From Methanosarcina sp. MTP4 (GTDB lineage: Archaea > Halobacteriota > Methanosarcinia > Methanosarcinales > Methanosarcinaceae), in contig NZ_CP009505.1 in assembly GCF_000970045.1 (NCBI RefSeq), positions 1,674,001 to 1,738,000 on the forward strand: a stretch of 64,000 nt of DNA. Reading direction: 5' to 3'. The notes beneath the pieces were generated by a model. The model was not told where the DNA came from, did no database searches, and saw only the letters and a program-made list of their open reading frames with translations. The position numbers and the translations under genes were made by a program. Below are positions 1-9,433 of this stretch, in pieces (within the stretch, counting starts at the first letter, position 1; every line of letters starts with the position of its first letter).

Positions 1-257
1 AATCTATTAAAGAGTGTGGAAAAAAACCTGAGGAAAAAAGATTGGAATGTTTGCAAAGTTCTTTGACATCTCCTACTGCCAAATTTTTAGATCATTACAA
101 GCATGTTAAAATGCAAGCATTAGATTATATGAAAAAACATCCTTCACAAATTTTATTAACCACTGCTAACTTTATTTTCGCATTCTCTTCTGCAAACATT
201 TTATCTTTAGGTGAGACTGCAACTATACTTTTAGATGTAATCAAAAAAATGAAGTAA
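1..257 (+). CDS. 3' end of an unidentified protein, truncated by window edge
   Basis: The reading frame is open from the first bases of the window (codon phase beginning at base 3) to the TAA at 255-257, so this is the C-terminal part of a gene that starts upstream. The visible 84 residues are Lys-rich at first and end in a hydrophobic stretch (about residues 52-80) that could be one membrane helix. A TTG at 42 could serve as a start but has no Shine-Dalgarno site and lies inside the open frame. Base composition is AT-rich compared with the following gene. No family is recognised. Confidence 0.45.
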   Translation, partial: SIKECGKKPEEKRLECLQSSLTSPTAKFLDHYKHVKMQALDYMKKHPSQILLTTANFIFAFSSANILSLGETATILLDVIKKMK

Positions 258-454
258 GTATAAAGTGAATAGATAGAAATTACTTTTTTACGTAAAATAA
301 GTCTCTACAGTGAAGTATCCAACATAAGGTGTCAACCTTTCACACTTTGTTTTATCTCTATAATCTCAGCTTGAAGGTACAAATCCACTCCCCCCTCTCA
401 ACGCATAAATAAAATCAAGTCCATATTATAATTACAAAGCACGGGGAAGGGAAT

Positions 455-2863
455 ATGCCGGAGACCAATTACATCCGCTGGTTCAGCGAAACCACGATAG
501 ACGACGTCCCGCTTGTGGGCGGGAAGAATGCATCGCTCGGGGAAATGTACAGGGAGCTTACCGGACAGGGGATTAAGATCCCGAACGGGTTTTCGATTAC
601 GGCTGAGGCTTACTGGAAGCTGCTGGAGGCAGGGGGGATCCTGGAGAAATTGAAGAAGGTTATGGAGGGGCTTGATACTTCGGACGTGGCTGAGCTTTCG
701 AAGAGGGGAAAGGCTGCAAGGGACCTGATCCTGGAGGCGGGAATTCCGGACGTGCTCTGGAAGGAGATTAAGGGGGCTTATGACGAGCTATGCGAGGAGT
801 ACGGGGAGGAGGCGGATGTGGCAGTGAGGAGTTCAGCCACGGCTGAGGACCTTCCCACGGCTTCTTTTGCGGGGCAGCAGGAGACTTACCTGAACATCCG
901 GGGCTACCCGGCGCTGAGGGACGCTTGCGTGCGCTGTTTTGCGTCGCTTTTTACGGATAGGGCTATCTCTTACCGTGTCACTCATGAGTTCGACCACTTC
1001 AAGGTGGCGCTTTCCATCGGGGTCATGAAGATGGTCAGGTCGGACCTGGCGGCGAGCGGGGTGATCTTTACGCTGGACACGGAGACCGGCTTCCCGGATG
1101 TTGTGTTTATCACGGGGGCTTACGGGCTTGGGGAAAACATTGTCCAGGGACAGGTCAACCCTGACGAGTTTTACGTTTTCAAGCCCACATTCCGGGAGGG
1201 GTACAGGCCCATTATCCGGAAGAAGGTCGGGAGCAAGGAAATCAAGATGATCTACGGGCGCGGGGATTCCAAGGTCCTGACGCGGAACGTGGACGTCCCT
1301 GAGGCTGAGAAGATGCGCTTTTGCCTGAGCGATGACGAGGTCCTGAAGCTAGCTGAGTATGCGATTGCCATCGAGGACCACTACTCAAAAAAATCCGGGC
1401 AAGCCCGGCCCATGGATATCGAGTGGGCAAAGGACGGGGGAACAGGCGAGCTCTTTATCGTGCAGGCAAGGCCCGAAACCGTTCAGTCCCAGCGCAGGAG
1501 AGACGTGCTTGAGACCTATGTCCTGGAAGAGAAGGCCGAAGTGCTTGTCAGGGGGAGCAGTGTCGGGGACAAGATCGCAGCCGGAAAAGCGCATGTGGTC
1601 CCTGACGTTTCCGTCCTGCCTTCCTTTAAGCCGGGAGAGGTCCTGATTGCGGACACCACGACCCCTGACTGGGAACCGGTCATGAAAACGGCGGCTGCCA
1701 TTGTCACGAACAAAGGTGGGCGGACCTGCCACGCTGCAATCGTGAGCCGGGAACTCGGGATTCCTGCGGTGGTCGGGGCAGGGGATGCAACCGAGCTTCT
1801 CAGCACTGGAAAGGAAATTACAGTTAGCTGTACGGGAGAAGAGGGGCTTGTCTATGCCGGTATCCTGCCTTTCCATGTGGATACCCTCAGTTTGAAAGAC
1901 CTGGAACGGCCGAAGACCGAGATCATGATGAACCTGGCAAACCCGGAAGAGGCTTTCAGCTTTTCCATGATCCCGAACGACGGGATAGGGCTTGCCAGGC
2001 TGGAGTTCATTATCAACAGCTACATCAAGATCCACCCCATGGCCCTTGTGCACCCGGAAAAGGTCGCGGACAAAAAAGTCCTGGAAGAAATTGAAGGGCT
2101 GACCCGGGGCTTTGCTAGCAAGGAAGCGTATTTTGTCGAAAAGCTTGCCGAAGGAGTCTCGACCATTGCTGCGGCTTTCTACCCGAAACCCGTGGTTGTC
2201 CGCATGAGCGACTTCAAGACCAACGAGTACGCAAACCTCCTCGGGGGAAGTTACTTCGAAATGGAGGAGAGCAACCCCATGATCGGCTTTCGGGGGGCTT
2301 CCCGCTACTTTGACGAGCGCTACAGGGAAGGTTTTGCCCTGGAGTGCAGGGCCATGAAAAAGGTCAGGGACGAGATGGGGCTGACGAACCTTATCCTCAT
2401 GATCCCCTTCTGCCGGACTCTGGAAGAAGGCAGGAAAGTGCTTGCCGAAATGGAGAAAAACGGGCTTGTGCGGGGAGAAAACGGGCTGCAGGTCTATGTC
2501 ATGTGCGAGATTCCAAATAACGTCCTCCTCATCGATGAGTTCAGCGAACTCTTTGACGGCTTTTCCATAGGCTCCAACGACCTTACTCAGCTCACCCTGG
2601 GCGTGGACCGGGACTCCGAACTGCTGGCTGCCGAGTTTGACGAGCGGGACCCCGGGGTCATGAAGATCGTGTCCATGGCCGTACAGGGGGCAAAGAGAAA
2701 CGGAAGGCACAGCGGGCTCTGCGGGCAGGCTCCCAGTGACTATCCGGAATTCGCGGAGTTCCTGGTAAAAGAGGGGATTGATTCCATATCCCTGAACCCC
2801 GATTCGGTCATGAAAATCACCCTGAAAGTCCTGGAGACCGAAAAGGAACCGGGACCGGGTTAA
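455..2863 (+). CDS. ppsA: Phosphoenolpyruvate synthase (pyruvate, water dikinase)
   Basis: Converts pyruvate, ATP and water to PEP, AMP and phosphate; in methanogens this feeds gluconeogenesis from acetyl-CoA-derived pyruvate. The 802 residues fit the usual length. Seen in order: the N-terminal ATP-grasp domain (GGKNASLGEM near residue 22, RSSATAEDLPTASFAGQQ near 130), the swivelling phosphohistidine domain with GGRTCHAAIVSRE (catalytic His 426), and the C-terminal PEP-binding barrel with GSNDLTQLTLGVDRD and GLCGQAPSD (catalytic Cys 756). The ATG at 455 follows a GGGAAGGGAA Shine-Dalgarno stretch. It stands alone; its stop codon is embedded in the first copy of a downstream tandem repeat. Confidence 0.96.
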   Translation: MPETNYIRWFSETTIDDVPLVGGKNASLGEMYRELTGQGIKIPNGFSITAEAYWKLLEAGGILEKLKKVMEGLDTSDVAELSKRGKAARDLILEAGIPDVLWKEIKGAYDELCEEYGEEADVAVRSSATAEDLPTASFAGQQETYLNIRGYPALRDACVRCFASLFTDRAISYRVTHEFDHFKVALSIGVMKMVRSDLAASGVIFTLDTETGFPDVVFITGAYGLGENIVQGQVNPDEFYVFKPTFREGYRPIIRKKVGSKEIKMIYGRGDSKVLTRNVDVPEAEKMRFCLSDDEVLKLAEYAIAIEDHYSKKSGQARPMDIEWAKDGGTGELFIVQARPETVQSQRRRDVLETYVLEEKAEVLVRGSSVGDKIAAGKAHVVPDVSVLPSFKPGEVLIADTTTPDWEPVMKTAAAIVTNKGGRTCHAAIVSRELGIPAVVGAGDATELLSTGKEITVSCTGEEGLVYAGILPFHVDTLSLKDLERPKTEIMMNLANPEEAFSFSMIPNDGIGLARLEFIINSYIKIHPMALVHPEKVADKKVLEEIEGLTRGFASKEAYFVEKLAEGVSTIAAAFYPKPVVVRMSDFKTNEYANLLGGSYFEMEESNPMIGFRGASRYFDERYREGFALECRAMKKVRDEMGLTNLILMIPFCRTLEEGRKVLAEMEKNGLVRGENGLQVYVMCEIPNNVLLIDEFSELFDGFSIGSNDLTQLTLGVDRDSELLAAEFDERDPGVMKIVSMAVQGAKRNGRHSGLCGQAPSDYPEFAEFLVKEGIDSISLNPDSVMKITLKVLETEKEPGPG

Positions 2864-2972
2864 AATCGGAACCGGGTTAAAATCAGAATCGGGTTAAAAT
2901 CAGAATCGGGTTAAAATCAGAATCGGGTTAATATCAGAATCGGGTTAAAATCAGAATCGGGTTAAAATCAGA
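2845..2972. repeat. 17-bp tandem repeat overlapping the ppsA stop codon
   Basis: About seven head-to-tail copies of a 17-bp unit reading TTAAAATCAGAATCGGG. The first, slightly diverged copies include the last codons and the TAA stop of ppsA, so the array appears to have grown out of the end of the gene. Every unit carries TTAA, giving stops in repeated positions. Confidence 0.9.
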
Positions 2973-3419
2973 AAGTTAATATCGTAATTTTTAGATTGAG
3001 GCGGTTAAAGTTAAGCAGTTATATGGGGCCTGTGAATTAATGGATTAAGCAAACATTTTAAATAATATCAAGTCGGAATTGGGTTGTTGTATTCCTATAA
3101 AATCCGCCGTAAGATAGGACTGTCAACAAGAGAGAATACAAATCTCATTTATAAATATTTAGTCAGTGTTAAATCTAAAAATTGTTTTAAAGGCGTTAAA
3201 ATGCTTAAAATACTCTTTAATTCCTCATAAATATATTTTATGTAATGAATATCTTGCAAAAGTATTTATGGGAATCCATCTATATAAATATCTGTAAATA
3301 TTCCGTAACTCTAAAAACGGTTCTTAAGGGGTTGAGTGGGAATATGTTTTTGTTCCAGTGTGTCTAACAGCCGGACATTGAGGGAATTTCCGGTAAGTCG
3401 TACAAAGGGAGGATTGGAA
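2973..3419. other. AT-rich intergenic region
   Basis: No supportable gene. The stretch is strongly AT-rich, with several TATA-like words (for example around 3220-3300), and presumably contains the promoter of the zinc-ribbon gene at 3420. An open frame starting at 3336 in phase with that gene lacks a ribosome binding site. Confidence 0.5.
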
Positions 3420-3560
3420 ATGGGTAGTCTGAAGTTTTGTCCTGAATGTTACTCCGAATTGAAAGAAGATCCCGGAACAGTTATCCAGTACTGCACTGTT
3501 TGCGGATACTGGACTAGAAAAGAAAGCGCAATGCTTGGGCCTATAATGATTTATGAATAA
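3420..3560 (+). CDS. 46-residue zinc-ribbon protein (paralogue 1)
   Basis: A very small protein with two CxxC knuckles, CPEC and CTVC, spaced as in a single zinc ribbon, then a conserved tail GYWTRK...LGPIMIYE. The ATG at 3420 is preceded by GGGAGG at 3409-3414, which decides this start over the open frame beginning at 3336. The product is nearly superimposable on the gene at 3910 (CPEC-SELK-D-QYC-VCGYWTRK-PIMI-E shared), showing tandem duplication. Small archaeal zinc-finger proteins of this size are known, but no role can be read from the sequence. Confidence 0.75.
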   Translation: MGSLKFCPECYSELKEDPGTVIQYCTVCGYWTRKESAMLGPIMIYE

Positions 3561-3909
3561 GGCAAAACACGCTGGCTCTTTGGCCTGTGTGTGGGGAAGG
3601 GCATGCCTCCAAAACACACTTTTTAAATTAATTTTTTTAACTCCGGGAAATGCCATTTTCAACTTTGCTTTCCATGCGGGTCTACAACCTGCAATCAGGG
3701 AAGCCCTGAATGTGGTGCCGGAAAGTGTGTGAGACATCTGCTTGAAATATGAGGCTCTATAGGTTTTCTATAGTCTATTGAGGTTATCTATATATATTTG
3801 GCAGTGGTTATGGGGTTTGAGCGCAATATACGTCTGATTCGAAATTAATATCTGAAAAATCCGTAAGAAAGCTGGAAAAAGCTGTAAAGAGGGGGGAAGA
3901 AACACGGGG
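3561..3909. other. Intergenic region between zinc-ribbon paralogues
   Basis: No supportable gene on either strand; the minus-strand open frames over it are mirror images of repetitive AT-rich sequence. A GGGGGG Shine-Dalgarno run at 3891-3896 precedes the next gene. Confidence 0.4.
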
Positions 3910-4044
3910 TTGTTGAAAAAATGTCCGGAGTGTAACTCCGAACTGAAGAACGATTGTTTCGGGGAATTCCAGTATTGCCATGTCTGTGGGTACTGGACAA
4001 GAAAGAAAACAGCAAGACTTGAACCGATAATGATCTTTGAATAA
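3910..4044 (+). CDS. 44-residue zinc-ribbon protein (paralogue 2)
   Basis: This short frame has CPEC and CHVC knuckles and the same GYWTRKK and PIMIFE ending as the product of 3420-3560. No ATG is available in frame; the likely start is TTG at 3910 (a second TTG follows at 3913), 13 nt after a GGGGGGAAG Shine-Dalgarno site. It is followed after 19 nt by another zinc-ribbon gene, so the two may be co-transcribed. Function unknown; the conservation of both knuckles and the tail between the two copies argues that both are translated. Confidence 0.65.
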   Translation: MLKKCPECNSELKNDCFGEFQYCHVCGYWTRKKTARLEPIMIFE

Positions 4045-4063
4045 TATAAGGGAGAGATACAAT

Positions 4064-4225
4064 ATGCTAGAGTTTCCCACAAATTGCAGCAGGTGTGGTA
4101 CCTTGCTAAAGAAGCAGGTACTCGGTTCGAATACATTCTATTATTGCAGGAAATGCGGCTGTACAACGTCCGTATCCGCATCTTCCACGCTCTCCACAGC
4201 AACTGTTGAGCAGGTAAAGGCCTGA
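4064..4225 (+). CDS. 53-residue zinc-ribbon protein
   Basis: A third small zinc-ribbon protein with CSRC and CRKC knuckles (residues about 8-11 and 28-31) followed by a Ser/Thr-rich tail. The ATG at 4064 follows a GGGAGA Shine-Dalgarno site at 4050-4055. It begins 19 nt after the previous zinc-ribbon gene and probably shares its transcript. It differs from the other two outside the cysteines, so it is not a recent duplicate. Function unknown. Confidence 0.65.
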   Translation: MLEFPTNCSRCGTLLKKQVLGSNTFYYCRKCGCTTSVSASSTLSTATVEQVKA

Positions 4226-4266
4226 TCTCAAAGGGTCCGAAGCGCTGAAGCAGGTAACAGCTAAAA

Positions 4267-4429
4267 CTATAGTCAAGGACCCAAATTCTTTAACCAATCT
4301 CAAGTGAGAGTTTAACCACAGAAAGCACGGAAAACACGGAATAAAGGAAATAGGGGCACAATTCTTTCGTGCTTTCCGTGTCTTCCTTGGTTATAATGTA
4401 AGTGTAAATATTTACGTTCGAGACTATAG
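4267..4429 (+). mobile_element. MITE-like element with CTATAGTC terminal repeats (copy 1)
   Basis: A 163-bp element that starts with CTATAGTC and ends with the inverse GACTATAG. Inside lies a long imperfect palindrome built from ACCACAGAAAGCACGG on one side and CCGTGTCTTCC-TTGGTT on the other, then TGTAAATATTTACGTTCG. A full second copy lies in reverse at 56732-56902 and partial copies at 19157, 21322 and, more diverged, 59150. It carries no open frame. Confidence 0.7.
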
Positions 4430-4876
4430 ATCGCTAAAACTAGATAGCTAATATGTCCGAATGCATACCTCCAAAAGGACATCATCTCCTGAAGTTCCAC
4501 GGCTGTTGACTGAGGTTTTTTATTTTTTTAAAAAGGAAATATTAATTCGTAAACTTACAAACAGTTGTTTGTTTCTGTTTTATTGGTTCAATCTGTTTTA
4601 ATTTTTATATGTTACTCAACAGATTTATATTAATAAAGTAAATAATGGTGCTTGCCGTATTATCATTATAAATCGTGATAATAATTTCGGCAATTTTTAT
4701 GAGATCAATGTTCATGAAAACGACATTCATGAAATCGAAACTCGTGAACACGATATTCGTGAAAACGACATTTGCGGGAACGATACTCATAAAATCCGTA
4801 TTCATTAGAATGCTAACTTCATGCGAAAGTCCTATCTGGCTTGCTGGGCGCCGGAAGGACTCCAGAGGAGAAAACG
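4430..4876 (+). promoter_or_regulatory. Upstream/leader region of cdhA with degenerate repeats
   Basis: A 450-bp gene-free stretch. From about 4685 to 4812 there are six or more degenerate repeats of the kind TTCATGAAAACGACA, ending about 65 nt before cdhA. An AT-rich TATA-like segment (TTTTTATATG near 4601-4610) is a candidate promoter, which would give a long untranslated leader; long leaders on cdh operons are known in Methanosarcina. The cdhA Shine-Dalgarno is AGAGGAG at 4864-4870. Confidence 0.4.
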
Positions 4877-7318
4877 ATGAGTAAACTTAAGACCGGTACT
4901 TTTTCCGTTGAAAATCTGGAATCTCTCCAGATTACGATCAACAGTATAGTGGGGGCGGCAGAGGACCTTTCGGGGATAACTGCCGAAAAGATGGGGCCAA
5001 CCCCGAAGCCCGGGATGGCCGACCTTCGGGAGTGGGGCTTCAACCTGCTTGAGCGCTACGAACCCGTGCTCACTCCCATGTGTGACCAGTGCTGCTACTG
5101 CACTTACGGCCCCTGTGACCTTTCGGGCAACAAAAGGGGGGCCTGCGGAATCGATATGAAAGGGCATACGGGCAGGGAATTTTTCCTGCGGGTGATAACG
5201 GGGACAGCCTGCCATGCAGCCCACGGGAGGCACCTCCTTGACCACCTGACCGAGACCATCGGGAGGGACTATCCGGTAGCTCCCGGGGCTTCGGATGTAA
5301 TGACCCCGAACATCGAAATGATCACAGGGCTTTCCCCGAAGACCCTCGGGGACCTGCAGCACGCAATGGAGTATGTGGAAGAACAGCTCACCCAGCTCCT
5401 TGCAACCGTGCATGCCGGGCAGGAGAGTGCGGAAATCGACTATGACGCAAAAGCCCTCTTTTCAGGGTTGCTTGACCACGTGGGCATGGAAGTTTCCGAT
5501 ATCGCCCAGGTCTCAGGCTATGAATTCCCAAAGTCCGACCCGGATGCCCCTCTGGTAGAAATCGGGCTTGGGAGCATTGACTCTTCGAAACCGGTGCTCC
5601 TTGCCATCGGGCATAACGTTGCCGGCGTTACCTATATGATGGACTACATGGAAACGTACGGGCTTACGGACAAAGTCGAGCTTGTGGGGCTCTGCTGTAC
5701 CGCCCTTGACATGACCAGGTACAAAGAAGCCGGAAGAAGGGAGCCCTACGCAAAAGTCGTTGGTTCCATGGCAAAGGAACTCAAGATCATCCGATCAGGG
5801 GTCCCGGACGTCATTGTTGTGGACGAGCAGTGCGTTAGAGGGGACATCGTAGCCGAAGCTTCAAAGCTCAAAATTCCGGTTATCGCTTCCAACGAAAAGA
5901 TCATGTACGGGCTTCCGAACCGCTCGAATGAGAGTGTGGATTCTGTTATAGAGGAACTAAAGAACGGAAAAGAAGCCGGAGCAGTCGTGCTTGACTACGA
6001 AAAGCTCGGGGAACTGGGGCCAAGGCTTGCCATGGAAATGGCTGCGGTCAGGAAAGCGGAGGGAATTTCCGGCCTGCCTGACGAAGAAGAGTTTGAAAAA
6101 GAACTTGCCCGCTGCACCCTCTGTGGGGAATGCCGGATTGCCTGCCCCGAGGAACTGGAAATCCCGGAAGCCATGGAACTTGCCCATGCCGGAGACCTTA
6201 CGGCTCTCGAAGCCCTCCACGACCAGTGCATTGGCTGTGCCCGCTGTGAACAGGTCTGCAGGAAGCGGATCCCTATCCTCAGCATGATCGAAGCGGCTTC
6301 GAAGAAGGTCATAAGTGAGGAAAAAAGCCTTGTAAGGGCCGGCAGGGGTCAGGTTACGGATGCGGAAATCCGGGCTGAGGGTGTGAACCTTGTTATGGGC
6401 ACTACCCCTGGCGTCGTTGCGATAATCGGCTGCCCGAACTATGGCGAGGGCAGCAAAGACGTCTATAACATCGCCGAGGAGTTCCTGAAAAGGAACTACA
6501 TCGTGCTTGCCAGCGGCTGTGCGGCAATGGACCTTGGCATGTTCAAGGATGAGGAAGGAAAGAGTCTTTACGAACGCTTCTCCGGCAGGTTCGAGAGAGG
6601 CGGCTGCCTGAACATGGGCTCCTGTGTCTCAAACTCCCACATCACGGGTACCGCCGAGAAAGTGGCTGCGATCTTTGCCAGGAGGGACCTTGGAGGCAAC
6701 CTCGAAGAGATCTCGGACTACATCCTGAACCGGGTTGGCGCAGTCGGCCTTGCCTGGGGAGCCTATTCCCAGAAAGCCGCTTCCATCGGGACCGGCTGCA
6801 ACATGCTCGGCATCCCGGCTGTGCTCGGCCCCCACGGTTCCAAGTACAGGAGAGCTCTTATCGCAAAGCCCTACGCCGAGGAGAAGTGGGAAGTCTACGA
6901 TGCCCGGAACGGGGAGAAAATGAAGATCCCCCCTGCCCCGGAATTCCTGCTCATCACCGCAGAGAGCTGGCAGGAAGCTGTCCCCATGCTTGCAAAAGCC
7001 TGCATCCGGCCTTCCGATAACAACATGGGAAGGATGATCAAGCTTACCCACTACATCGAGCTTTCCGAGAAGTACCTGGGAATTCTCCCCTATGACTGGT
7101 GGAAGTTCGTCCGGACCGAAAGCGACCTCCCCCTCTCCCGCCGCGAACAGTTCCTTAAGATCCTGGAATCCGAACACGGCTGGAAGATTGACTGGGACAA
7201 AAAGAAGATCCTCTCAGGCCCTGAAACGAAGTTCGACGTCTCGGCCCAGCCAACCAACCTGAAGCGGCTCTGCAAACAGCCGGAAGGAGCCGGACAGGCT
7301 TCAAAAGCTTCGGAATAA
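4877..7318 (+). CDS. cdhA: CO dehydrogenase/acetyl-CoA synthase complex, alpha subunit
   Basis: Catalyses CO/CO2 interconversion in the ACDS complex that cleaves or makes acetyl-CoA. The 813 residues match the family. Seen in order: the N-terminal cysteine cluster [12 protein letters not shown] with a further Cys at 90 (B and D clusters), two ferredoxin-type motifs ([12 protein letters not shown] and [11 protein letters not shown]), then C-cluster segments [20 protein letters not shown] and GTGCN. The ATG at 4877 follows AGAGGAG and gives the usual MSKL start; a longer frame from 4841 lacks a ribosome site. cdhB follows after 49 nt. Unlike the usual operon, the beta, delta and gamma genes do not follow. 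Confidence 0.96.
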   Translation: MSKLKTGTFSVENLESLQITINSIVGAAEDLSGITAEKMGPTPKPGMADLREWGFNLLERYEPVLTPMCDQCCYCTYGPCDLSGNKRGACGIDMKGHTGREFFLRVITGTACHAAHGRHLLDHLTETIGRDYPVAPGASDVMTPNIEMITGLSPKTLGDLQHAMEYVEEQLTQLLATVHAGQESAEIDYDAKALFSGLLDHVGMEVSDIAQVSGYEFPKSDPDAPLVEIGLGSIDSSKPVLLAIGHNVAGVTYMMDYMETYGLTDKVELVGLCCTALDMTRYKEAGRREPYAKVVGSMAKELKIIRSGVPDVIVVDEQCVRGDIVAEASKLKIPVIASNEKIMYGLPNRSNESVDSVIEELKNGKEAGAVVLDYEKLGELGPRLAMEMAAVRKAEGISGLPDEEEFEKELARCTLCGECRIACPEELEIPEAMELAHAGDLTALEALHDQCIGCARCEQVCRKRIPILSMIEAASKKVISEEKSLVRAGRGQVTDAEIRAEGVNLVMGTTPGVVAIIGCPNYGEGSKDVYNIAEEFLKRNYIVLASGCAAMDLGMFKDEEGKSLYERFSGRFERGGCLNMGSCVSNSHITGTAEKVAAIFARRDLGGNLEEISDYILNRVGAVGLAWGAYSQKAASIGTGCNMLGIPAVLGPHGSKYRRALIAKPYAEEKWEVYDARNGEKMKIPPAPEFLLITAESWQEAVPMLAKACIRPSDNNMGRMIKLTHYIELSEKYLGILPYDWWKFVRTESDLPLSRREQFLKILESEHGWKIDWDKKKILSGPETKFDVSAQPTNLKRLCKQPEGAGQASKASE

Positions 7319-7367
7319 GCAAGTAGGGAGCAGGAGAGAAAGTAGAAGAGAGTAGGAGAGCTGAAAA

Positions 7368-7895
7368 ATGGTCGACACGACAAAAAACACCAAAGTCTTC
7401 ACGAGCTACGGGGTAACGACTTCCAGGACCGTAACCCCGGCAGTGGCAGCGAAGATGATCGCAAAAGCAAAGCGTCCCCTCCTTGTGGTGGGGACAGCCG
7501 CAGCCGAACAGGGGCTTCTGGAACGCATCATTTCGATTTCCAGAACCTTAAATCTTCCTATTGCAGCCACCGGGAGTTCAATGCCCGCTTTTGTGGGAAA
7601 GGACGTGGATGCCCGCTACATCAACCTCCACGCCCTGGGCTTTTACCTGCCCGATCCCGAATGGCCCGGCCTGGACGGCAACGGCAGCTATGATACCCTC
7701 ATAGTGCTCGCCCACAAGAAATATTACATCAACCAGGTGCTGTCAGGGCTCAGGAACTTCAGTTCCATAAAGACGATAGCAATAGACCGCAACTACATCC
7801 AGAACGCCTCGGTCTCTTTCGGGAACCTGGGCAAAAAAGAGCATATCGAAGCCCTTGATGAACTTATAGGGCTTCTGGAAGCGGAAGCAAAGTAA
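7368..7895 (+). CDS. cdhB: CO dehydrogenase/acetyl-CoA synthase complex, epsilon subunit
   Basis: The 175-residue epsilon subunit binds the alpha subunit in the alpha2-epsilon2 CODH component. It has the family's Rossmann-like fold, with KAKRPLLVVGT near residue 35, a central YDTLIVLAHKKYY and the final QNASVSFGNL. It starts with ATG at 7368, 49 nt after cdhA and 13 nt after an AGGAG-containing purine stretch, and is surely co-transcribed with cdhA. A pyrimidine-rich tract follows and an unrelated gene comes next, so the pair stands apart from the rest of the cdh operon in this window. Confidence 0.93.
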   Translation: MVDTTKNTKVFTSYGVTTSRTVTPAVAAKMIAKAKRPLLVVGTAAAEQGLLERIISISRTLNLPIAATGSSMPAFVGKDVDARYINLHALGFYLPDPEWPGLDGNGSYDTLIVLAHKKYYINQVLSGLRNFSSIKTIAIDRNYIQNASVSFGNLGKKEHIEALDELIGLLEAEAK

Positions 7896-7929
7896 AGTAA
7901 AGGACATAGAATTTGGAATTAAGGGGAAT

Positions 7930-7987
7930 GAAAGCTTTTCCTTCCTCTTTCCTTCCTCTTTCCTTCTTCTTTTCTTTCTTTTTATAA
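7930..7987 (+). terminator. Pyrimidine/T-rich termination tract after cdhAB
   Basis: Just after cdhB lies a long run of C/T with repeated CTTTCC and several T tracts, ending CTTTCTTTTTATAAAT. Archaeal RNA polymerase stops at T-rich non-template tracts without needing a hairpin, so this is the likely end of the cdhAB transcript. Confidence 0.5.
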
Positions 7988-8143
7988 ATATCCCCCACTT
8001 CTCTAATTTTTTCTAGCATTTTCCAATTTCGGCTCAGAATAAATGAAATTTTTAAGTAATTTGAAAAGAAAAAACTATATGAATTTTAAATCTGCATTAA
8101 CCCTTCATTAATAATCCTAAAAACCCTCACACCACGATCACAC

Positions 8144-9388
8144 ATGGTAGAAAAAGAGATCGATTCCTTATGCAGCCAGTACGGGCTGAGACCTACAAAC
8201 TTATCGGAACTTACGCTTGAAATCAATTTGCCTGACCCTGCACTTGAGGATGGGTTCAGGGAACTGGAAAATACCCTCTATCTTCCCCTTTCCGACGGCG
8301 CAAACGCTGTTTCTTCCCTGTCTTTCCTCACAGAGGCGGAGCCCTCGGCTTACATCCAGCTGGTTCTCGATCCCGGAAAAGCGAGTGCAGAATACCTTGA
8401 AGACTTTTTAAACAACCCCCTGGGCCGGAAGATCCGGAAAGCCTGGGAAGCCAGGGGCTTCATCCGCAGGCCGGATTCCCTTTCAGAGGAAAAACTGCTG
8501 GAAGATACTGTTTTGGATGATACTGCCTGTGCGGAGGGCGCTTCATTTTCATCTACTAGCTCAGTTGCAGAGGTCTATGGAGAAGCCTACGGAGAAGCCT
8601 ATTCGGATGTTTTTGCAGGGGAGGGAGGCGGTTCGGGGGCAGTTGCGGTTGCAGGAGCTGGTGATTCCCTGGATGCGCTTCCTCCTACCGTTGACCTCAA
8701 TTCCCTATCCCACAGCAGGATCTACCTACCTGACCTGCAGACCCAGAAAGAGGTCCTTAAGGTCAAGGGACTGATAAAAGAGCTAATGGACCAGCTCAGC
8801 GTTTTCGAGTGCAGGCTATCCACCTATCCCAAGAACCTCGCCCACATCGAGGAGAAGATCGCCCATATCCGGGAAGCTGTCCAGCTTGCAAACGACTCCG
8901 ACTACGCCCTGGAACTCATCCGCAGGGGTGAGAGCAAGAAACTGGAGTTCAAGTCCACGCTCCGTATGAACCTCATGTCAGGCAAGCCGGACTGGAATAT
9001 CGAGCATGCTGTCCTCAAGACCCTCGTCGCTTACCTGAACACCGACGGTGGGACCCTCCTGGTAGGTGTTTCCAACGATGGGGAAGTCCTGGGAATCGAA
9101 AACGAAGGTTTCCCGAACGAGGACAAGTTCCTCCTCCACTTCAAGCAGCTCATCAAGCAGCATATAGGCCTCGCATATGCCCCCCTGATCGAATACGCCC
9201 TCGTCCCGGTAGGTGAAAAAAAGATCCTGGAAGTTGACTGCCGGAAAAGTGACGAAGCCGTCTTCATGACGCCAAACAAAAAAGACGAGGAGTTTTACAT
9301 CCGGATCGGGCCGTCCAGTGAGCGGCTTACCGGCAGCAAACTTCTCGAGTACGTGGGCCGGCGGTATAACGGGAACGGTCACCAGTAA
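8144..9388 (+). CDS. AlbA_2 (Schlafen-type) putative ATP-binding protein
   Basis: The C-terminal half (about residues 260-405) is an AlbA_2/divergent AAA-4 domain, with GESKKLEFKSTL, then YLNTDGGTLLVGVSNDGEV and the final EEFYIRIGPSSERL. This domain is common in predicted nucleic-acid-binding or transcription-related proteins. The N-terminal 130 residues are unrecognised, and a low-complexity Gly/Ala/Glu stretch (about 140-175) links the halves, followed by a predicted coiled coil (about 195-255). It starts at ATG 8144 with only a weak upstream ribosome site. It faces the convergent marC gene. Role unknown; adjacency to cdhAB could be chance. Confidence 0.75.
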   Translation: MVEKEIDSLCSQYGLRPTNLSELTLEINLPDPALEDGFRELENTLYLPLSDGANAVSSLSFLTEAEPSAYIQLVLDPGKASAEYLEDFLNNPLGRKIRKAWEARGFIRRPDSLSEEKLLEDTVLDDTACAEGASFSSTSSVAEVYGEAYGEAYSDVFAGEGGGSGAVAVAGAGDSLDALPPTVDLNSLSHSRIYLPDLQTQKEVLKVKGLIKELMDQLSVFECRLSTYPKNLAHIEEKIAHIREAVQLANDSDYALELIRRGESKKLEFKSTLRMNLMSGKPDWNIEHAVLKTLVAYLNTDGGTLLVGVSNDGEVLGIENEGFPNEDKFLLHFKQLIKQHIGLAYAPLIEYALVPVGEKKILEVDCRKSDEAVFMTPNKKDEEFYIRIGPSSERLTGSKLLEYVGRRYNGNGHQ

Positions 9389-9433
9389 AAAGTCCCCTGC
9401 GAAAAAGTCCCCCGTAAAAAAAGTAAGTTGAGG

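Noticed and set aside
1385-2710. 441-codon open frame on the minus strand
   Set aside because: It lies fully inside ppsA, whose plus-strand product is a clear enzyme; the minus frame is a shadow caused by high GC codon bias.
4675-4884. 69-codon open frame before cdhA with MFMKTTFMK-type repeats
   Set aside because: It translates the degenerate repeat in the cdhA leader and overlaps the cdhA start; no ribosome site.
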